Shown here: one piece after another, positions 16,454-25,667 of the stretch
Layout: the number at the start of each line of letters is the position of its first letter
How positions within the stretch are numbered: the stretch's first letter is position 1
Assembly (NCBI GenBank): GCA_038316385.1
Contig: JBBQAN010000025.1
Location: 1-38,356 of the forward strand
Origin: SZAS-103 sp038316385
GTDB taxonomy: Bacteria > Pseudomonadota > Gammaproteobacteria > Xanthomonadales > Xanthomonadaceae
Direction of reading: 5' to 3'
Length of the DNA stretch: 38,356 nucleotides
The notes under the pieces: model-generated
What the model saw: the letters and a program-made list of their open reading frames with translations, nothing else
Told to the model about the DNA's origin: nothing
Database searches by the model: none
Made by a program: the position numbers and the translations under genes

Positions 16454-16570
16454 TGAAACACTCGCTCGCGCCTTGCCGTCGCACCTCGCAACGGCTTGCA
16501 CGATCAAGATGCGGGTGACGCCAGCGCAATCAAGCACAGGGCGCGCTTGCCTTTCGCCAAGGGCAGGATT

Positions 16571-16765
16571 TCACCAGCAGCTAAACGGCTGCCTGGCCCA
16601 GCTTTGCGCATAACGGCGGCGATTGGCAGAGGCGTAACCGCTGCTATCGCCATAACCGATGCCGAAATCGCGTTCACGATGCGCAGGCCGCACTCGATCA
16701 CAGATTCGAGCGCAGGGACCCTGTTGCGTCGACGTCGGTGCCGAGGGAGCGTGGTGGGAGTTCAT
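16571..16765 (-). CDS. Small conserved-looking protein of 64 residues
   Basis: An ATG at 16763-16765 has AAGGAA 6 bases upstream on the minus strand. The product begins MNSHHAPSAPTSTQQGP and has a low-complexity N terminus. Its core contains RERDFGIGYGDSSGYASA followed by NRRRYAQSWARQPF. The D-F-G-I-G-Y-G-x-S-S-G-Y motif with a basic aromatic tail is reminiscent of short uncharacterised Xanthomonadales proteins. I recognise the pattern but not a function. It has no membrane segment and no signal peptide. Confidence 0.55.
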   Translation of the reverse strand: MNSHHAPSAPTSTQQGPCARICDRVRPAHRERDFGIGYGDSSGYASANRRRYAQSWARQPFSCW

Positions 16766-17180
16766 GGTGATTCCTTGTGATTTGGTGTGCTGGTAATGTA
16801 TTACACCGAATCGAATCCGCCATGGGCCGAAAGTCACGACCTCAGCAGTCCTTCATCGAATCTGTATGAAACCGCTGCAAAGTCGTCTTGATTGGAGGCA
16901 TGTCCGTCGATCTCCGAAATCCCTGCATGCCAGCACATCGCAAGGGTGAGCTGACACGCTCGCACCCGAACGACAAGGGATGAATTCATCTCGCACAGCG
17001 CGCGTTCGGATGAAAATTGCAGAATCAAGAAAATAATGTCCTGTGCTCGAAGCAGTTGATCGATGGATATGGACGCTGAACGAACCAATCACGCTTAACC
17101 AAGGCCTTACATCGGTCCACTGGGCGGAAGTTAAAATGTCTTCCATCGCGGACGCCCGCATACTTCGGAAGAAACCTCAG
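16766..17180. other. Gene-poor 415-base gap between divergent genes
   Basis: The gap separates the 64-residue gene (minus) from the EF-hand gene (plus). It is AT-richer than its surroundings. An interrupted inverted repeat GTAAT-GT-ATTAC lies at about 16793-16804. A loose promoter match for the EF-hand gene is TTACAT (17107-17112) with TAAAAT (17132-17137). Reading frames here look random. Confidence 0.5.
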
Positions 17181-17555
17181 ATGACGATCCGCACCAGCAG
17201 TTTGGCAATCGGCCTGATTCTCGTTGCCGGGATGGCCACGTCGGGCGCGTATGCCCACGAGCACGATCATGACCACGACGGCATGGGCATGATGGAAAAG
17301 ATGGATACCAATCACGACGGGATGATCTCCGCAGACGAACATGCCGCGTACGCGAAGTCGATGTTCGAGAAGATGGACGCCAACCACGACGGCATGATCA
17401 GCAAGGCCGAAATGGAGTCCGGCAAAAAAATGATGCATGAAGAGCATGAGCGCAACGAAGATCACGAACACATGGATAAAGACGAACCCATGGAAATGGA
17501 CAAGGACAAGGACGCGATGCACGACGACGCTCCGCCGCCACCGCCGACCAAGTAA
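17181..17555 (+). CDS. Secreted EF-hand protein with His/Asp-rich segments
   Basis: The protein has 124 residues from the ATG at 17181, preceded by GGAAGAAA. A signal peptide is cleaved near AYA-HEH (residue 25). A His/Asp cluster (HEHDHDHD) follows at once. Then come two nearly identical EF-hands with loops 42-53 and 66-77, each D-x-N-H-D-G-M-I-S-x-x-E. The C-terminal third is very acidic, with His and Met, and ends in a run of six Pro. It probably binds calcium in the periplasm and perhaps transition metals through the His clusters. A hairpin terminator lies downstream, so it is monocistronic. Confidence 0.88.
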   Translation: MTIRTSSLAIGLILVAGMATSGAYAHEHDHDHDGMGMMEKMDTNHDGMISADEHAAYAKSMFEKMDANHDGMISKAEMESGKKMMHEEHERNEDHEHMDKDEPMEMDKDKDAMHDDAPPPPPTK

Positions 17556-17599
17556 GTCTTCGTCCTGCCGTATTCATCGATCCGACCACGTTGATCGGT

Positions 17600-17638
17600 A
17601 CGAAGCGCTGCATCCGAATGGATCAGCGCTTCGTTTTT
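17600..17638 (+). terminator. Intrinsic terminator after the EF-hand gene
   Basis: ACGAAGCGCTG (17600-17610) pairs with CAGCGCTTCGT (17624-17634), extended inside by ATCC/GGAT, and is followed by a T-run to 17638. Confidence 0.9.
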
Positions 17639-17713
17639 CTGATCTACCGCAGAATTTTTGTTCGGCTGCGCAAAATCACTGATGCGTCTACATTCCCGCT
17701 GACGCTTCCATTT

Positions 17714-17773
17714 GCATGTCATGGCCGAGGGCATTTCGTCCATGCTCAATTTGCCGTCGCGATTCGTGTCCAT
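17714..17773 (-). pseudogene. EF-hand remnant on the minus strand
   Basis: The minus strand from 17773 reads MDTNRDGKLSMDEMPSAMTC. This includes a perfect EF-hand loop D-T-N-R-D-G-K-L-S-M-D-E. The frame has a stop eight codons upstream and loses protein-like character after residue 20. No ribosome-binding site is present. It looks like a fragment of a decayed EF-hand gene facing the intact one. Confidence 0.5.
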
Positions 17774-17831
17774 GCAACGACGGGTTATCCTGTCGGTTCA
17801 GATTCCCTGACGCGTTCAACGAGACCTGTCC

Positions 17832-18098
17832 ATGACCGATTCACCTCCCGACCGCCTCGCGATGGATGCGCGTAGCCCGTTTCACGATGCCGGCGTGATC
17901 GAGCGCGGCGTGGGCATCCGATTCAAGGGCGAGGAGAAAACCAATGTCGAGGAATATTGCGTCAGCGAAGGATGGGTGCGGCTGCCGTTTGGCAAGTCGC
18001 TCGACCGCCGCGGCAACCCGATGACGATCAAGGTGAGTGGCGAGGTCGTGCCTTACTTCCTCGACACGAAAACGGCGAACGATCGACTGCCGGAATAA
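17832..18098 (+). CDS. DUF3297 family protein
   Basis: The protein has 88 residues, the normal length for the family. It starts MTDSPPDRLAMDARSPF and carries the DUF3297 signature GIRFKGEEKTNVEEYCVSEG (27-46), followed by the end RRGNPMTIKVSGEVVPYF. It is a small cytosolic beta-rich protein of unknown function, common in proteobacteria. It is convergent with aceE, with 72 bases between the stops. No promoter stands out, although the intergenic region holds the EF-hand remnant. Confidence 0.93.
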   Translation: MTDSPPDRLAMDARSPFHDAGVIERGVGIRFKGEEKTNVEEYCVSEGWVRLPFGKSLDRRGNPMTIKVSGEVVPYFLDTKTANDRLPE

Positions 18099-18170
18099 CC
18101 GCTACAGTTCGATTGGACGGCGATCGTTGGCCGCTTCCTGATTATGCAGCGCAGGCCGTCACATAGATTT

Positions 18171-20864
18171 TCATGCACCCAGAGGATTCCCCTTGTCTGC
18201 GTCGATCTTCCAGGTCTTGATCGCGCGCGACACGTCGGTCGGATTCATCTTGCCATCCGCAGCGAGCGCAGCAATTGCCGCATGCGCGATATGGAAGCGA
18301 TCGACTTCGAAGAACTGGCGCAGGTTCGCGCGCGTGTCGGAACGGCCATAACCGTCAGTGCCCAGCACGGTGTAGCGCATCGGCACGAAGGCGCGGATCT
18401 GATCTGGATAGGCACGCACATAGTCGGTAGCGGCAATCGCCGGGCCTTGGCAACCTTCCAGGCATTGCGCGACGTACGACTTGCGCTGACTCTTGGCTTC
18501 CGGATGCAACGCGTTATGGCGCTCCGCATCAAACCCATCACGACGCAACTCGGTGAAGCTCGGGCAACTCCAGATGTCGGCCTTGACGCCGAAATCCTTG
18601 TCGAGCAATTCCGCTGCGGCGATCACTTCGCGCAGGATCGTGCCGCTGCCAAGCAGTTGCACACGCAGTTCGCCCTTCTTCGGCTTGCCCGCGTCGGTGA
18701 GCAAATACATGCCCTTGATGATTCCTTCCGCCGCGCCTTCGGGCATTGCCGGATGGGTGTAGTTTTCGTTCATCAGGGTGAGATAGAAATACTCGTCGCA
18801 CTGCTCGGTGAGCATGCACTGCATGCCGTACTGCATGATCACCGCGACTTCGAACACGAAGGTCGGATCGTATGGCCTGCAATTCGGGATCGCGCCTGCG
18901 AGCAGATGCGAATGACCATCTTCGTGCTGCAGTCCCTCACCATTGAGCGTGGTGCGGCCCGCGGTTGCACCGAGCAGGAATCCGCGCGCGCGCATGTCGC
19001 CGGCGAGCCAGCACAGATCGCCGATGCGTTGCATGCCGAACATCGAATAAAAAATGAAAAACGGCAGCATCGGCAGATTGTTGGTGCTGTAACTCGTCGC
19101 CGCCGCAAGCCAGCTACAAAACGCACCGGCCTCGGTGATGCCTTCCTGCAACACCTGCCCGGCCTCGTCTTCGCGATAGAACATCAGTTGTTCTGCGTCC
19201 ATCGGCTTGTACTTCTGCCCGAACGGCGCATAGATGCCGATCTGCCGGAACAATCCCTCCATGCCGAACGTGCGCGCCTCGTCGGCGACGATCGGTACCA
19301 CCCGCGGGCCGACCTGCTTGTCGCGCAGGATGATGTTGAGCGCCTGTACGAACGCCATCGTGGTGCTGTTCTCGCGCTCGCCGCTGGATTGCAGCAGTCG
19401 CTCAAACACTTTGAGTTCCGGCGCCTGCAAGGTCTCGTCGGACTTCTGCCGACGTTGCGGCAGCGATCCACCCAGCGCCGCGCGACGTTCGGCAAGATAT
19501 TTCGCCTCGGGCGAATCCGCGCCCGGGTGATAGAACGGCACCGACGGCAGTTGTTCGTCGCTTACCGGAATCCTGAAACGGTCGCGGAACGCCTTGATGG
19601 ACTCGTCGTCCATCTTCTTCTGCTGATGGGTGATGTTCTGCGCCTCGCCGGCCTTGCCCATGCCGTAGCCCTTCACCGTCTTGGCAAGGATCACGGTCGG
19701 CTGGTCCTGATGCGCGGACGCTGACGCATACGCTGCATACACCTTGTGCGGATCGTGGCCGCCACGATTCAACCGCCAGATATCGTCGTCCGACATGTTC
19801 GCGACCATCGCCGCGGTCTCCGAATATTTGCCGAAGAAATGCTCGCGCGTATAGGCGCCACCGAACGCCTTGCAGTTCTGGTATTCGCCATCGACTGTTT
19901 CCATCATCAGCTTGCGCAACACGCCCTTGTCGTCCTGTGCCAACAGCGGATCCCAGTAGCTGCCCCAGACAACCTTCAGCACATTCCAGCCAGCGCCGCG
20001 AAAGCTGCCTTCAAGCTCCTGGATGATCTTGCCGTTGCCACGCACCGGCCCATCCAGACGTTGCAGGTTGCAGTTGATGACAAAGACCAGATTATCGAGT
20101 TGCTCGCGTCCAGCGAGTGCAATCGCGCCGAGGCTTTCCGGCTCGTCGGTTTCGCCATCGCCGAGGAAGCACCACACCTTGCGATCGCTGACCGGCATCA
20201 AGCCGCGGCCTTCGAGGTATTTCCAGAAGCGCGCCTGGTAGATCGCCGCGATCGGGCCGAGGCCCATCGACACCGTCGGCGTCTGCCAGAAATCCGGCAT
20301 CAGCCACGGGTGCGGATAGGAAGGAATGCCGCGCCCGCCGGTTTCCATGCGGAAGTGATTGAGCTGGTCTTCGGTCAAACGCCCTTCGAGGAACGCGCGC
20401 GCATAGATGCCAGGCGACGAATGGCCCTGGATGTAAAGCAGGTCGCCCGGATGGCCATCGTGCGGCGCACGCCAGAAGTGATTGAAGCCGACGTCGTACA
20501 GGGTCGCCCCCGAGGCAAAGCTTGCGATGTGCCCGCCCAAATCGCCGGGCTTGCGATTTGCGCGCACGACCATCGCGAGCGCATTCCAGCGGATCCACGA
20601 ACGGATGCGCCATTCCAGCGTCGCGTCGCCGGGGCTATGCGCCTGCTTCTGCGTTGGAATCGTGTTGATGTACGCGGTCGTCGGCGCGAACGGAATTTCC
20701 GCGCCTGCGCGGCGCGCCTCGTCGGCCATGCGCTCAAGCAGGTAATGCGCACGCGCGCCACCATCGGCCTGGATGACCGCCTTGATCGAATCGATCCACT
20801 CATTGGTCTCGACGGCATCGGTATCCGGCGCATTGTCCGGGTCTGGCATCGTTTGCTGCGTCAT
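18171..20864 (-). CDS. aceE: Pyruvate dehydrogenase E1 component, homodimeric type
   Basis: The protein has 897 residues from the ATG at 20864, with GGAGGAAG upstream. AceE decarboxylates pyruvate with thiamine diphosphate and transfers the acetyl group to the E2 lipoyl domain, feeding the TCA cycle. Visible features are PTTAYINTIP, GHIASFASGATLYDVGFNHFWR, QGHSSPGIYARAFLEGRL, the ThDP motif GDGETDEPES followed by NCNLQRLDGPVRGNGKI, and the C-terminal TDGYGRSDTRANLR. The length and motifs match E. coli AceE (887 residues). The aceF and lpd genes are not in this window. maeB lies immediately upstream on the same strand, so two pyruvate-node enzymes are neighbours. Confidence 0.98.
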   Translation of the reverse strand: MTQQTMPDPDNAPDTDAVETNEWIDSIKAVIQADGGARAHYLLERMADEARRAGAEIPFAPTTAYINTIPTQKQAHSPGDATLEWRIRSWIRWNALAMVVRANRKPGDLGGHIASFASGATLYDVGFNHFWRAPHDGHPGDLLYIQGHSSPGIYARAFLEGRLTEDQLNHFRMETGGRGIPSYPHPWLMPDFWQTPTVSMGLGPIAAIYQARFWKYLEGRGLMPVSDRKVWCFLGDGETDEPESLGAIALAGREQLDNLVFVINCNLQRLDGPVRGNGKIIQELEGSFRGAGWNVLKVVWGSYWDPLLAQDDKGVLRKLMMETVDGEYQNCKAFGGAYTREHFFGKYSETAAMVANMSDDDIWRLNRGGHDPHKVYAAYASASAHQDQPTVILAKTVKGYGMGKAGEAQNITHQQKKMDDESIKAFRDRFRIPVSDEQLPSVPFYHPGADSPEAKYLAERRAALGGSLPQRRQKSDETLQAPELKVFERLLQSSGERENSTTMAFVQALNIILRDKQVGPRVVPIVADEARTFGMEGLFRQIGIYAPFGQKYKPMDAEQLMFYREDEAGQVLQEGITEAGAFCSWLAAATSYSTNNLPMLPFFIFYSMFGMQRIGDLCWLAGDMRARGFLLGATAGRTTLNGEGLQHEDGHSHLLAGAIPNCRPYDPTFVFEVAVIMQYGMQCMLTEQCDEYFYLTLMNENYTHPAMPEGAAEGIIKGMYLLTDAGKPKKGELRVQLLGSGTILREVIAAAELLDKDFGVKADIWSCPSFTELRRDGFDAERHNALHPEAKSQRKSYVAQCLEGCQGPAIAATDYVRAYPDQIRAFVPMRYTVLGTDGYGRSDTRANLRQFFEVDRFHIAHAAIAALAADGKMNPTDVSRAIKTWKIDADKGNPLGA

Positions 20865-20965
20865 TCTTCCTCCGCTGCGCGCGCACGCGCTTGTGGTTCG
20901 TCGGCTCGCAGGCAGTTTAGCGCAGCCGCCTTTCAACTCTTTGCACCGGTACCGCGTTCACGCGT

Positions 20966-23257
20966 TCAGCCTCTGCTTCTCGAGCCGCGCTGTTTTCGGA
21001 TCTGCGCTTCAACTGCCGCGATCGCAGTCATGTTGACCACGCGCCGCACCGTCGATGCCGGCGTCAGGATATGCGCCGGCCGATTCAGGCCCATCAGGAT
21101 CGGCCCGATCGCAACGCCGTCGGTCATCACTCGCGTCATGTTGTAGGCGATATTGGCGGAATCGAGATTGGGCATCACGAACAGGTTTGCGCGGCCTTTC
21201 AATGCGCTGCGCGGAAACATGCGCTGGCGCAGATCCTCGTTCCACGCGGTGTCGGCCTGCATCTCGCCTTCGACTTCAAGCCTTGGATCGCGCGCGATCA
21301 GCAGTTCGCGCGCGCGCCGCATCTTCAGCGCACTCACATCGCTATGGCTGCCAAAGTTTGAGTGCGACAGCAACGCGATCTTGGGCGCGATGCCGAACAA
21401 CTGCATGCGCAGCGCCGCCTGCTGCGCGGCCTCTGCGATCTGTTCTGCGGTCGGCTCGACTTGGCAATGCGTGTCGAGGAAAAACCACGCGCCGCGATCG
21501 TTGATCACAATCGTCATCGCCGACGGCGAACTCACGCCGCGATCGAACGCGAACACGCTGCGCAGATACCCGAGCTTCTTGTGGTAGCGACCGACCAGGC
21601 CGCAAATCATCGCGTCGGCTTCGCCGCGTTCGACCATCAGCGCCGCGATCAACGTGGGCCGCGAGCGCATCAGGTTTTTCGCAGCCGACGGTGTCACGCC
21701 TTGGCGTTCGGTCAGTGCGTGGTATTGCTGCCAGTACTCGTTGAAGCGCGGATCGTTGTCGTTGTTGGTGAGTTCGAAGTCCACGCCTTGACGAATGCGC
21801 AGGCCCAGCTTGGCAATGCGTGACTCGATCACCGCAGGGCGCCCGATCAGAATCGGTCGTGCAAAGCCTTCGTCGGCGATCACCTGCACAGCGCGCAGCA
21901 CGGTTTCTTCTTCGCCTTCGGCATAGACCACCCGCTGCAGATTCGCGCGCGCGCGTTCGAACACCGGTTTCATGATCAATCCGGTGCGATACACGAATTG
22001 GGTGAGTTTCTCGCGGTACGCTTCCATGTCGGCAATCGGCCGCAACGCAAGACCGGAATCCATCGCCGCCTGCGCGGTGGCCGACGCCAGCGCGACCAGC
22101 AGGCGGGGATCGAACGGCCGCGGGATCAAGTAATCCGGCCCGAATGTCGGCGCCTCGCCGCCATAGGCGCCGCCGAGATCGGATGCTTCCTTGCGCGCAA
22201 TTTTTGCGATCGCGTGCACGCAGGCGCGCTTCATCGCTTCGTCAATCTCGGTGGCGCTGACGTCGAGCGCGCCGCGAAAGATGTAGGGGAAACATAGCGC
22301 GTTGTTGACCTGGTTCGGATAGTCGCTCCGGCCGGTAGCGATAATGCAATCGGGGCGCGCCGCTTTCGCATCCTCAGGCAGGATTTCCGGGTTCGGATTT
22401 GCGAGCGCGAGGATGATCGGGCGATCAGCCATCGACGCGACCATCTCGGGTTTCAGGATTCCGCCAGCCGAAAGACCAAGGAAGATGTCGGAACCAGCGA
22501 CAATTTCCGCGAGCGTGCGCGCATCCGTATCGCGCGCGTAACGCTGCTTATCGGGATCAAGGTCGGTGCGATCTGCATGGATCACGCCGTCGCGGTCGAA
22601 GGCGAGGATGTTCTCGCTTTTTGCGCCAAGGCCGACCAGCATGTCGAGGCAGGCGATGCCGGCGGCGCCGGCGCCAGTGGTCGCGATCTTCACCGTCGCG
22701 ATGTCCTTGCCGACCACATGCAGCGCATTGACGACCGCCGCGCCGACGATGATCGCGGTGCCGTGCTGGTCGTCGTGGAAGACCGGGATGTTCATCCGCT
22801 CGCGCAGCTTGCGCTCGACGATGAAGCACTCCGGCGCCTTGATGTCCTCAAGGTTGATACCGCCAAAGGTCGGTTCCAGCGAGGCGATGATGTCGACCAG
22901 CTTGTCGGGATCGTTCTCGTTGATCTCGATGTCGAACACGTCGATGCCGGCAAACTTCTGAAACAGCATGCCCTTCCCTTCCATGACCGGCTTGCCGGCG
23001 AGCGGGCCGATGTTGCCCAGGCCGAGCACTGCGGTACCGTTGGTGATGACAGCAACGAGGTTGCCGCGCGCGGTGAGTTGCGCCGCTTCGTTCGGATCGG
23101 CAACGATCGCCTCGCAGGCATGCGCGACGCCCGGCGAGTAAGCAAGCGCGAGATCGCGTTGGGTCAGCATCGGCTTGGTTGGCGCGACCTTGATCTTTCC
23201 CGGTGGATGCATCCGGTGGTAATCCAGTGCGGCTTGCTTGAACGCGTCTTCGGTCAT
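20966..23257 (-). CDS. maeB: NADP-dependent malic enzyme, MaeB type
   Basis: The protein has 763 residues from the ATG at 23257 (MTEDAFKQAALDYHRMHPPG). The N-terminal malic-enzyme domain (about 1-430) has LALAYSPGVAHAC, TNGTAVLGLGNIGPLAGKPVMEGK, FHDDQHGTAIIVGAAV and the NADP-binding TGAGAAGIACLDML. The C-terminal domain (about 440-763) is phosphotransacetylase-like (VVYAEGEEETVLRA, then FVMPNLDSANIAYN) and is regulatory in this class. The enzyme converts malate to pyruvate with CO2 and NADPH. The length equals E. coli MaeB (759). The start has a poor Shine-Dalgarno. Confidence 0.97.
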   Translation of the reverse strand: MTEDAFKQAALDYHRMHPPGKIKVAPTKPMLTQRDLALAYSPGVAHACEAIVADPNEAAQLTARGNLVAVITNGTAVLGLGNIGPLAGKPVMEGKGMLFQKFAGIDVFDIEINENDPDKLVDIIASLEPTFGGINLEDIKAPECFIVERKLRERMNIPVFHDDQHGTAIIVGAAVVNALHVVGKDIATVKIATTGAGAAGIACLDMLVGLGAKSENILAFDRDGVIHADRTDLDPDKQRYARDTDARTLAEIVAGSDIFLGLSAGGILKPEMVASMADRPIILALANPNPEILPEDAKAARPDCIIATGRSDYPNQVNNALCFPYIFRGALDVSATEIDEAMKRACVHAIAKIARKEASDLGGAYGGEAPTFGPDYLIPRPFDPRLLVALASATAQAAMDSGLALRPIADMEAYREKLTQFVYRTGLIMKPVFERARANLQRVVYAEGEEETVLRAVQVIADEGFARPILIGRPAVIESRIAKLGLRIRQGVDFELTNNDNDPRFNEYWQQYHALTERQGVTPSAAKNLMRSRPTLIAALMVERGEADAMICGLVGRYHKKLGYLRSVFAFDRGVSSPSAMTIVINDRGAWFFLDTHCQVEPTAEQIAEAAQQAALRMQLFGIAPKIALLSHSNFGSHSDVSALKMRRARELLIARDPRLEVEGEMQADTAWNEDLRQRMFPRSALKGRANLFVMPNLDSANIAYNMTRVMTDGVAIGPILMGLNRPAHILTPASTVRRVVNMTAIAAVEAQIRKQRGSRSRG

Positions 23258-23319
23258 GGGATGCGCTGCAACGGCTGGGAAAAACGATTCTAGCCGCGAT
23301 CCCGCAGTCGCGCGCATCT

Positions 23320-24705
23320 CTACTGGTAAGGAACACCTGCCGCGACGCGCACCAATGCATCCAGCGACCTTTCCACATCCTCCGCCGTCGTCGACCAGTT
23401 GCTGACCGAAATGCGCAGGATCGCGCGGTCGCGCCAAGTCGATCCGCTGATCCACGCAGTGCCGTCGTCGAGCAGGCCCTGCACGATCCGGCGCGTGCGC
23501 ACGTCGTTTTCGAACGCCACGCAGACCTGCGTATAGACGACATCATTCAGCACTTCGGCGCCATCGATCCGCGCGATGCCGTCGGCAAATGCCCGCGCGT
23601 GTTCGCACAGGCGCTCGGTCAACTCCGAGACGCCCTTGCGTCCAAGGCTGCGCAAGACGGCCCATACCGGAATCGCGCGCGCGCGCCGCGAGAGTTCCGG
23701 CACGTGATCGTATTGGTCGCCATGTTCCGGGTCAGCGGTGAGGTACACGCCATGCATGCCCATCGCAGCGCGCAGCGCCAACTCCTCGCGCACGATGGCG
23801 ACGCCGCAGTCGTACGGAACGTTGAGGGTCTTGTGCGCATCGGTCGCCCACGAGTCTGCCTGTTCGACGCCAGCGACCAGATGCCGCAATCGCGACGATG
23901 CCGCCGCCCACAATCCGAATGCGCCGTCCACATGCACCCACGCGCCGTGTTTATGCGCATTCGCGATGGCATCGGCAAACGCATCGAACGCGCCCGAATG
24001 CACGTTGCCGGCCTGCAGGCAGACGATGGTCGGGCGATCGGGCTCGGCTGAAAGTGCGGTATCGAGCGCGGCCACATCGATGCGACCTTGCAGATCGACA
24101 GCGACGACTTCGGGCGCGCCGAGTCCGAGGTAACGCAAGGTGAGATCGACCGTGTCGTGGCGTTCGGCGCCGACCAGCACGCGAATATGCGGGCCGCCGT
24201 GCAAGCCTTTCGCCTCGTCCCATCCGACCTTGCGCAGCAACGCGCCACGCGCTGCAGCGAGGCAAGTGAAATGCGCCATCGTGCAGCCGGTGACGAAACC
24301 GACGCCGCTCGCCGCTGGCAAACCGAGCAGATCGAGCAGCCACGCGGATGCGGTTTCCTCGAGCGCGCTGTTGGCGCGCGTCACCTGGCGCAGGCCCGCG
24401 TTCTGGTCCCAGGCGCTGACCAGCCAGTCGGCGGCAAGCCCCGCCGGATGCGTGCCGCCGATCACGAATCCGAAAAACCGCCCTGATGCCATCGCGACCA
24501 ATCCGCGATCGGCATTGGTTGCCAGTTGTTCAATCAGGTCGACGGGATCGGTTGGCCCGTCGGGCAGCGGGCCGCCAAGCAGCGCGGCCAGTTCTTCGAT
24601 TGTGGCCTGCGCCGGCACCGGGCGATCGTGCAGCGATGCAAGCCACGACTGCGCGTGTCGCATCGCGTTGTCCAGTGCCGCGTAGCGATTTGGATCCGCG
24701 CTCAT
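23320..24705 (-). CDS. Group II pyridoxal-phosphate decarboxylase
   Basis: The protein has 461 residues. It belongs to the aromatic-amino-acid/diaminobutyrate decarboxylase family: FFGFVIGGTHPAGLAADWL, GFVTGCTMAHFTCLAAAR, AERHDTVDLTLRYLG, HVDGAFGLWA (Asp260) and the PLP lysine in ATDAHKTLNVPYDCG (Lys292). It is cytosolic. Members decarboxylate Tyr, Trp, Dopa, Glu, Asp or 2,4-diaminobutyrate; the substrate cannot be fixed from sequence. The C-terminal third is shorter than in plant and animal enzymes. It precedes maeB on the same strand with a 62-base gap. Confidence 0.88.
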   Translation of the reverse strand: MSADPNRYAALDNAMRHAQSWLASLHDRPVPAQATIEELAALLGGPLPDGPTDPVDLIEQLATNADRGLVAMASGRFFGFVIGGTHPAGLAADWLVSAWDQNAGLRQVTRANSALEETASAWLLDLLGLPAASGVGFVTGCTMAHFTCLAAARGALLRKVGWDEAKGLHGGPHIRVLVGAERHDTVDLTLRYLGLGAPEVVAVDLQGRIDVAALDTALSAEPDRPTIVCLQAGNVHSGAFDAFADAIANAHKHGAWVHVDGAFGLWAAASSRLRHLVAGVEQADSWATDAHKTLNVPYDCGVAIVREELALRAAMGMHGVYLTADPEHGDQYDHVPELSRRARAIPVWAVLRSLGRKGVSELTERLCEHARAFADGIARIDGAEVLNDVVYTQVCVAFENDVRTRRIVQGLLDDGTAWISGSTWRDRAILRISVSNWSTTAEDVERSLDALVRVAAGVPYQ

Positions 24706-24729
24706 TCCACGATCTTAGACCACGTGCAA

Positions 24730-25548
24730 TTAGACCACCCGCACGCCGCGCACGTTGAGCTGCGGATCGCGCCAGAATGCGTCCGCTTCGAAGCGGCGAA
24801 ACAGGTCCGGCGGCAGGATGGTCTGGCGTTCGGCCGGGGTCACCTTCGAGCGCACCTTGTGCAGTCCGGGTGTGCCGGCGCGCATATCGAATTCGCTGGC
24901 GTCGTAGTCGACGTTGTCGAAATCGTGCTTGAACTCCGGCTCGCCGACGAAATCGTAGATCGCTGCCATCGTGCGCGCCGGTTCACGAGTGAGGCTTTCG
25001 TACTGCACCAGCATCATCTGCTTGCCGGCGCCTTCGGAGTTGTAAGCTTCCTTCAAGGCATTGAACGCGAAGCCCACCAGGCCGTCACCGGCGCCGAGGC
25101 CGTCGGCGCGCTGGTACACGGTGCCGCCCGGGTTGTAGTTGAAGATCGACGAGGGCTGGAACGTGTTCTTGCGGATCAGCCGCTCAACGCTGTCGATCAC
25201 CCACGGGATGTGGCGCACGCAGGCGATGATCTTGCTCTCGGGCATCAGATCCGCGAGCTGGCCCAGCTTGGTGCACCACATGCGATTCGTGTCGAACACC
25301 ACGTCGACCTTGTATTCCGGCCCGTAGTAGTTTTCGAACAGGCTTTTCAGCACGCGCTTGCGCTGCTCGTCGGTGATGAAGACGGAGAATTCGTTGCGAC
25401 CACTCATCTCGCCCGTCATCGCGTTGAACATGCCGGCAACCGGGCCGCTCATGCCGGCGTGGAAGCGCGGATTCTGCTTCAACAACGCCGATAGAAGTGT
25501 CGATCCGGAACGCGGCAGCCCGGAGATGAAATGGAATTTGTGCGACAT
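24730..25548 (-). CDS. Sulfotransferase family protein
   Basis: The protein has 272 residues. Two ATG codons are adjacent (25551 and 25548). The inner one is better spaced from AGGGG, so it is chosen. The 5'-phosphosulfate loop GLPRSGSTLLSALL lies at about 10-23, and the region with ESKIIACVRHIPWVIDS fits the 3'-phosphate-binding part. VQYESLTREPARTMAAIYDFVGE is characteristic of bacterial Sulfotransfer_3-type enzymes. They transfer sulfate from PAPS to a hydroxyl or amine, often tyrosine or carbohydrate; the acceptor is unknown. No signal peptide is present. It lies upstream of the PLP decarboxylase with a 24-base gap, so the two may be co-transcribed. Confidence 0.9.
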   Translation of the reverse strand: MSHKFHFISGLPRSGSTLLSALLKQNPRFHAGMSGPVAGMFNAMTGEMSGRNEFSVFITDEQRKRVLKSLFENYYGPEYKVDVVFDTNRMWCTKLGQLADLMPESKIIACVRHIPWVIDSVERLIRKNTFQPSSIFNYNPGGTVYQRADGLGAGDGLVGFAFNALKEAYNSEGAGKQMMLVQYESLTREPARTMAAIYDFVGEPEFKHDFDNVDYDASEFDMRAGTPGLHKVRSKVTPAERQTILPPDLFRRFEADAFWRDPQLNVRGVRVV

Positions 25549-25667
25549 CATGTTCCCCTGTCGATGCATGTGTGGTGGCGTGCGTGGCTAGCAGCAGCCG
25601 CTTCGCCCGAAGCCCGGGTGAGCGCCGGATTATGCCCTGATAACGCCAGCGCGTGCCTAACTCAGGC

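Noticed and set aside
18144..21146. Two plus-strand frames of 526 and 466 codons opposite aceE
   Set aside because: They are exact antisense of a complete, motif-verified aceE and are explained by codon bias in GC-rich DNA.
24526..25494. 322-codon plus-strand frame opposite the PLP decarboxylase and sulfotransferase
   Set aside because: It is antisense to two genes with clear catalytic motifs and has no motif of its own.
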